Origin: an uncultured Bacillota bacterium
GTDB taxonomy: Bacteria; Bacillota; Clostridia; Peptostreptococcales; Anaerovoracaceae
Length of the DNA stretch: 8,154 nucleotides
Direction: 5' to 3'
Assembly (NCBI GenBank): GCA_902465215.1
Contig: CABQMM010000045.1
Location: forward strand, 1 to 8,154
This document shows, one piece after another, positions 5,147 through 8,154 of this stretch. The number at the start of each line of letters is the position of its first letter. The first letter of the stretch is position 1. Under the pieces are notes generated by a model. It ran no database searches, was not told the DNA's origin, and worked only from the letters and a program-made list of their open reading frames with translations. The position numbers and the translations under genes are program-made.

Positions 5147-6073
5147 CTACGCTCTCTTGATGCCGAGCAGGAAGAGAATCAGCGCCATACGGATGTGTTT
5201 TCCACAAAGCGCCTGGAAGAAGTAACATGCGCGCGGGTCGTCATCCACTTCAACCGAAATTTCATTTACTCTCGGCAGCGGATGCATGATTGTCAAATCT
5301 TCCTTTGCAGGCTGCAGCTTTTCCAGATTCAGGATATAGCTGTCTTTCAGTCTCACATAGTCTTCTTCGTTGAAGAAACGCTCTCTCTGCACTCTGGTCA
5401 TGTACAGGATGTCAAGCTGCGGCATTGCCTCTTCCAAAGTCTCCACTTCCGTCCATTCTGCGCCTGCCGCGTCCATCTTTTCCTTTACATAATCCGGCAC
5501 CTGAAGCTCCTGCGGTGAAATCAGCACGAATTTAATGCCTTTGTAGCGGAGCATTGCCTCGATGAGGGAGTGAACGGTACGTCCGAATTTCAGGTCTCCG
5601 CAAAGTCCGATTGTCATATGATCCAGACGGCCTTTCTTTCTCTTAATCGTCAAAAGGTCGGTCAAGGTCTGTGTCGGGTGGAAATGTCCGCCGTCGCCGC
5701 CGTTGATAATCGGAACCGTCGTGCGCTGTGCCGCAACAATCGGCGCGCCCTCTTTCGGGTGACGCATTGCGATGATGTCCGCATAGCAGCCGACCGTGCG
5801 AATCGTATCGCTCACGCTTTCGCCCTTTGCCGCGGAACTGGAGCTTGCTTCGGAGAATCCCAGAACGCTTCCGCCGAGCTCGAGCATTGCAGCTTCAAAG
5901 CTGAGTCTGGTTCTGGTGCTCGGCTCAAAGAACAGCGTCGCAAGTTTTTTATGCGCGCAGATATCCTCATATGCAGCGTGATTTTCAACGATGTCGTCCG
6001 CAACCGCAATCAGCTCGTCGATTTCTTCTACAGTTAAGTCGGTAATGTTAATCAGGTTTCTGATTTCTTTCAT
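5147..6073 (-). CDS. pyrB: aspartate carbamoyltransferase catalytic subunit
   Basis: A 308-residue protein of normal length, catalysing carbamoyl phosphate plus aspartate to carbamoyl aspartate, the committed step of pyrimidine synthesis. Motifs: [13 protein letters not shown] (48-60) with the carbamoyl phosphate loop STRTR at 52-56; [10 protein letters not shown] (77-86), whose Ser and Lys reach into the neighbouring subunit's active site; HPTQ at 132-135; the aspartate-domain MTRVQRER at 225-232; HPLPR at 264-268. All catalytic residues are present. The ATG overlaps the last base of the pyrE stop (TAATG) and AAAGGAG lies 7 bases upstream. pyrI follows, so the two subunits are made from one message. 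Placing pyrBI after pyrE rather than at the head of the operon differs from B. subtilis. Confidence 0.97.
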   Translation of the reverse strand: MKEIRNLINITDLTVEEIDELIAVADDIVENHAAYEDICAHKKLATLFFEPSTRTRLSFEAAMLELGGSVLGFSEASSSSAAKGESVSDTIRTVGCYADIIAMRHPKEGAPIVAAQRTTVPIINGGDGGHFHPTQTLTDLLTIKRKKGRLDHMTIGLCGDLKFGRTVHSLIEAMLRYKGIKFVLISPQELQVPDYVKEKMDAAGAEWTEVETLEEAMPQLDILYMTRVQRERFFNEEDYVRLKDSYILNLEKLQPAKEDLTIMHPLPRVNEISVEVDDDPRACYFFQALCGKHIRMALILFLLGIKRA

Positions 6074-6717
6074 TATTTGTCTCCTTTCATCCAGCCCTCA
6101 TCGGAAGGGTTGTCTCTGAACTTTAAAATTTTTGCTTTTTCGTCTTGTTTGATATATCCGCTTTCTGCCGCGATTTCCACTAAAGCGTCCAAATCACAGA
6201 GGCTCACGTTTTTCACTTCGTTTTCCGCAAGGCGCTCGAGGCCTTTCTTCATGCCGTATGTAAAAATGCTGGCGATTCCAAGGACTTCCGCTCCCGCTTC
6301 CCGAAGCACCTTTACGGTGTCAACGGCGGAACCCGCGGTGGAAATCAAATCCTCGACAACGACCACTTTTTGGCCCGGCAAAAGCTTTCCTTCGATTTGA
6401 TTCGTGCGTCCATGATCCTTTGCGGAGCCTCTGACATAGCCCATCGGAAGGTCCATCAGATGCGCGGTGATTGCCGCGTGTGCGATTCCTGCCGTGCTGG
6501 TTCCCATCAGAACCTCGCACTGCGGATAGTTCTCTCTAATTACTTCTGCAAGTCCGTTTTCCACCATGGTACGCACATCCGGTGCTGTCAGCGTCAGACG
6601 GTTGTCGCAGTAAATCGGGCTTTTAATTCCGCTCGCCCATGTGAACGGCTCCTCCGGTCTGAGAAAAACCGCCTCGATGGAAAGCAGACCCTTTGCAATT
6701 TCCTGTTTAAAACTCAT
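6073..6717 (-). CDS. pyrE: orotate phosphoribosyltransferase
   Basis: A 214-residue protein that joins orotate and PRPP to give OMP. The PRPP-binding signature [13 protein letters not shown] is at 118-130, and the mobile catalytic loop [13 protein letters not shown] at 98-110 holds the conserved Lys and His. [16 protein letters not shown] (25-40) is the N-terminal family motif. The C-terminal part continues to a short charged tail. An ATG 8 codons further up (6741) lacks a ribosome site, while AAAGGAG is 6 bases before the ATG at 6717, so the latter is chosen. It lies 70 bases after pyrF and shares one base with pyrB. PyrE and PyrF together turn orotate into UMP. Confidence 0.96.
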   Translation of the reverse strand: MSFKQEIAKGLLSIEAVFLRPEEPFTWASGIKSPIYCDNRLTLTAPDVRTMVENGLAEVIRENYPQCEVLMGTSTAGIAHAAITAHLMDLPMGYVRGSAKDHGRTNQIEGKLLPGQKVVVVEDLISTAGSAVDTVKVLREAGAEVLGIASIFTYGMKKGLERLAENEVKNVSLCDLDALVEIAAESGYIKQDEKAKILKFRDNPSDEGWMKGDK

Positions 6718-6723
6718 ACTAAT

Positions 6724-6730
6724 CTCCTTT
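6724..6730 (-). promoter_or_regulatory. ribosome binding site of pyrE (decides the start)
   Basis: AAAGGAG, 6 bases before the ATG at 6717. It lies inside the eight-codon extension to 6741, which therefore is unlikely to be translated. Confidence 0.8.
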
Positions 6731-6787
6731 ATACTTAACATGCCTGTAACTTACAATTTCATTTTTGCCGTTTCACGGCTTCTGTCC

Positions 6788-7486
6788 TCAGCCGACAAAC
6801 TCGCTGACGCAGCGTCTGTAGGCTGCCACAGGGTCTTCTGCCTGCGTAATCGGGCGTCCGACCACGATATAGTCCGAGCCGATTTCCTTTGCCCGCTGCG
6901 GGGTCGTCACGCGCACCTGATCGCCCGCATCGCCGTCCGCAAAGCGCACGCCCGGCGTTACCGTCAGGAAGCCTTCTCCGCAAAGCTCATGCACCCGCTC
7001 CGCTTCCAGAGGCGAACATACCACGCCGTCAAGCCCTGCTTTTTTCGCATTTGCCGCATAATGGTCGACCACCTCTTCCAGAGGCTTTTCGATCAGTAAA
7101 TCCTTTTCCATCCGCTCCTGGTCGGTGGAGGTAAGCTGGGTAACCGCAATCAGCAAAGGTCTCGTGCCGTCTTCTCTTGTCAGGCCTTCGAGTGCCGCCT
7201 CCATCATCGCAATCGTGCCTGCCGCATGAAGATTGCACATATCGACATCCAGCCCCGAAAGAACTTTCATCGCCTTTTTCACGGTGTTCGGAATGTCGTG
7301 CAGCTTCAAGTCCATGAAAATTTTATGCCCGCGCTCCTTGATTTTCTTCACAATCTGCGGTCCCTCCGCATAGTAAAGCTCCATGCCGATTTTGACATAT
7401 GGCTTTTCTTCGGTGAATTTGTCCAGAAATGCCAGCGTTTCCTCTGCCGAAGCAAAGTCGCAGGCGATAATTACATCTTTTCCCAT
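6788..7486 (-). CDS. pyrF: orotidine 5'-phosphate decarboxylase
   Basis: A 232-residue protein of the usual bacterial size, decarboxylating OMP to UMP. The TIM-barrel landmarks are visible: D10 in IIACDFAS, K32 in VKIGMEL, the catalytic D59-x-K61-xx-D64 in [12 protein letters not shown] (57-68), then [15 protein letters not shown] with the phosphate-side Arg, and [10 protein letters not shown] near the C-terminus. It is the group closest to the B. subtilis enzyme by length and spacing. Its ATG overlaps the last base of the pyrD stop (TAATG), with GGAGGT 8 bases upstream, which ties its translation to pyrD. A small GCCGT/ACGGC hairpin with a 3-base loop (6767-6779) lies after the stop without a T-run. 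Codons here and in pyrD are somewhat richer in G and C than in nrdR or the lipoprotein genes. Confidence 0.97.
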   Translation of the reverse strand: MGKDVIIACDFASAEETLAFLDKFTEEKPYVKIGMELYYAEGPQIVKKIKERGHKIFMDLKLHDIPNTVKKAMKVLSGLDVDMCNLHAAGTIAMMEAALEGLTREDGTRPLLIAVTQLTSTDQERMEKDLLIEKPLEEVVDHYAANAKKAGLDGVVCSPLEAERVHELCGEGFLTVTPGVRFADGDAGDQVRVTTPQRAKEIGSDYIVVGRPITQAEDPVAAYRRCVSEFVG

Positions 7487-8154
7487 TAGTGAGCACCTCC
7501 TATGATTTCCTTTAAACTTGTAATTCCGTATTTTTTACATGTAGTTGGTAATTCTTCGATAATTTTTTTGCAGATAAACGGTTCGGTCAGGTTTGCCGCT
7601 CCGATTTCCACCGCGCACGCTCCCGCAAGCATCATTTCAATGACTTCCTCGGCACTTGAAACGCCGCCCATCCCGACAACCGGAATCTTTACCGCATCGT
7701 AGACCTGCCACACCATACGCAGCGCCACCGGCAGAATCGCGTGACCCGAAAATCCTCCCATTTTATTGGCGATGACCGGGCGTTTTGTCCGTAGATCGAT
7801 TCGCATTCCAAGCAGCGTGTTAATCAAGCTGATTCCGTCCGCGCCGGCGTCTTCGCAAGCTTTCGCAATTTCCGCAATATCCGTCACATTCGGGGAAAGC
7901 TTCAGCAGCATCGGCTTCTTCGTCATCTTCCTGACTTCCCTCGTGACCTCTGCCGCCGCCTGTGGACAGGTTCCGAACGCCATGCCGCCGCCATGCACAT
8001 TCGGGCAGCTGATATTGATTTCGTACCATCCAATCTGGCGGCTCGCCGCTTCGTTGGCTTCGAGTTTTTCGACCGTCTTCGCATAATCGCTCACGGAAAA
8101 TCCGCTGACATTTGCCATCACGGGCTTATGAAAAATCTCTGCCAGTGCGGGAAG
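7486..8154 (-). CDS. pyrD: dihydroorotate dehydrogenase, class 1B catalytic subunit (5' end outside window)
   Basis: The last 222 residues of PyrD; roughly 80 N-terminal residues lie past base 8154. The frame is open to the window edge and reads [20 protein letters not shown], so the GTG at 8121 is internal and not the start. The class 1 FMN-binding barrel is clear: [11 protein letters not shown] with the catalytic Cys of this class (C50 of the window peptide, codon at 8005-8007), KLSPNVTD (Lys at 85), [17 protein letters not shown] (132-148) and [20 protein letters not shown] (159-178). Cysteine as active-site base and SGxAxxPVALRMV fit the 1B subtype, which works with the iron-sulfur/FAD partner PyrK and NAD+. 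pyrK would be expected just upstream, outside the window. Confidence 0.95.
   Translation of the reverse strand, partial: LPALAEIFHKPVMANVSGFSVSDYAKTVEKLEANEAASRQIGWYEINISCPNVHGGGMAFGTCPQAAAEVTREVRKMTKKPMLLKLSPNVTDIAEIAKACEDAGADGISLINTLLGMRIDLRTKRPVIANKMGGFSGHAILPVALRMVWQVYDAVKIPVVGMGGVSSAEEVIEMMLAGACAVEIGAANLTEPFICKKIIEELPTTCKKYGITSLKEIIGGAH

Noticed and set aside
4668..5228. Longer pyrI reading from 5228
   Set aside because: The extension is pyrB sequence in another frame; PyrI homology and the ribosome site start at 5090.
5570..6037. 155-codon open frame on the + strand
   Set aside because: It is antisense to conserved pyrB motifs, has no ribosome site and resembles nothing I know.
6767..6779. 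GCCGT/ACGGC hairpin after pyrF as a terminator
   Set aside because: Only five base pairs and A rather than T follows on the - strand; pyrE downstream clearly belongs to the operon.
7486..8121. pyrD starting at the GTG at 8121
   Set aside because: The frame is open to the window edge and the codons above 8121 read as PyrD sequence ([11 protein letters not shown]).
1..8154. CRISPR array, insertion sequence, tRNA or rRNA
   Set aside because: No spaced direct repeats, transposase motifs, terminal inverted repeats or tRNA-like cloverleaf were seen.

Overview
The window looks like chromosomal DNA of a spore-forming Clostridia-type Firmicute. Reasons: a mother-cell sporulation sigma factor (sigma-K type), a YlmC/YmxH-family sporulation protein behind a sigma-E-like promoter, strong AGGAGG-type ribosome binding sites, TTGACA/TATAAT-type promoters, several Gly-Cys lipoproteins, a class 1B-type dihydroorotate dehydrogenase and a pyrBI-type aspartate transcarbamoylase. 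I do not name a species. I see no mobile element, phage gene, CRISPR array, tRNA or rRNA.

Layout. Bases 2-355 (+ strand) hold the 3' end of the sigma-K gene. Everything else is on the - strand, so the rest is read from high to low coordinates. From 8154 down: a pyrimidine operon, pyrD (5' end outside the window), pyrF, pyrE, pyrB, pyrI, covering the DHO dehydrogenase, OMP decarboxylase, orotate phosphoribosyltransferase and both ATCase subunits. pyrD/pyrF and pyrE/pyrB each overlap by one base (TAATG). After pyrI lies a 170-base gap with a sigma-A promoter and an operator-like palindrome. It starts a two-gene lipoprotein unit: a BMP/PnrA-type nucleoside-binding lipoprotein, then a lipoprotein with the FKBP and C-terminal chaperone domains of trigger factor. 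This unit ends at a good intrinsic terminator (2313-2348). Next comes a ylmC/ymxH-type sporulation gene with its own sigma-E-like promoter. A sigma-A promoter inside its 3' end then serves nrdR and cmk, which overlap by ATGA.

The last - strand gene (285-770) is the membrane anchor and start of a class B penicillin-binding-like protein. It has lost its catalytic part and runs tail to tail into sigK. I read this as a decayed gene whose 3' part was deleted up to the end of sigK, which picked up about 15 extra residues.

Functionally, most of the window is nucleotide supply: de novo UMP synthesis, CMP phosphorylation (Cmk), control of ribonucleotide reductase (NrdR) and a likely nucleoside-binding surface protein. 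Sporulation genes lie around it. I found no convincing new defence or mobile system. The most interesting points are the sigK/PBP junction, the extracytoplasmic trigger-factor-like lipoprotein paired with the BMP lipoprotein, and the promoter architectures at 1983-2029, 2281-2309 and 4541-4601.
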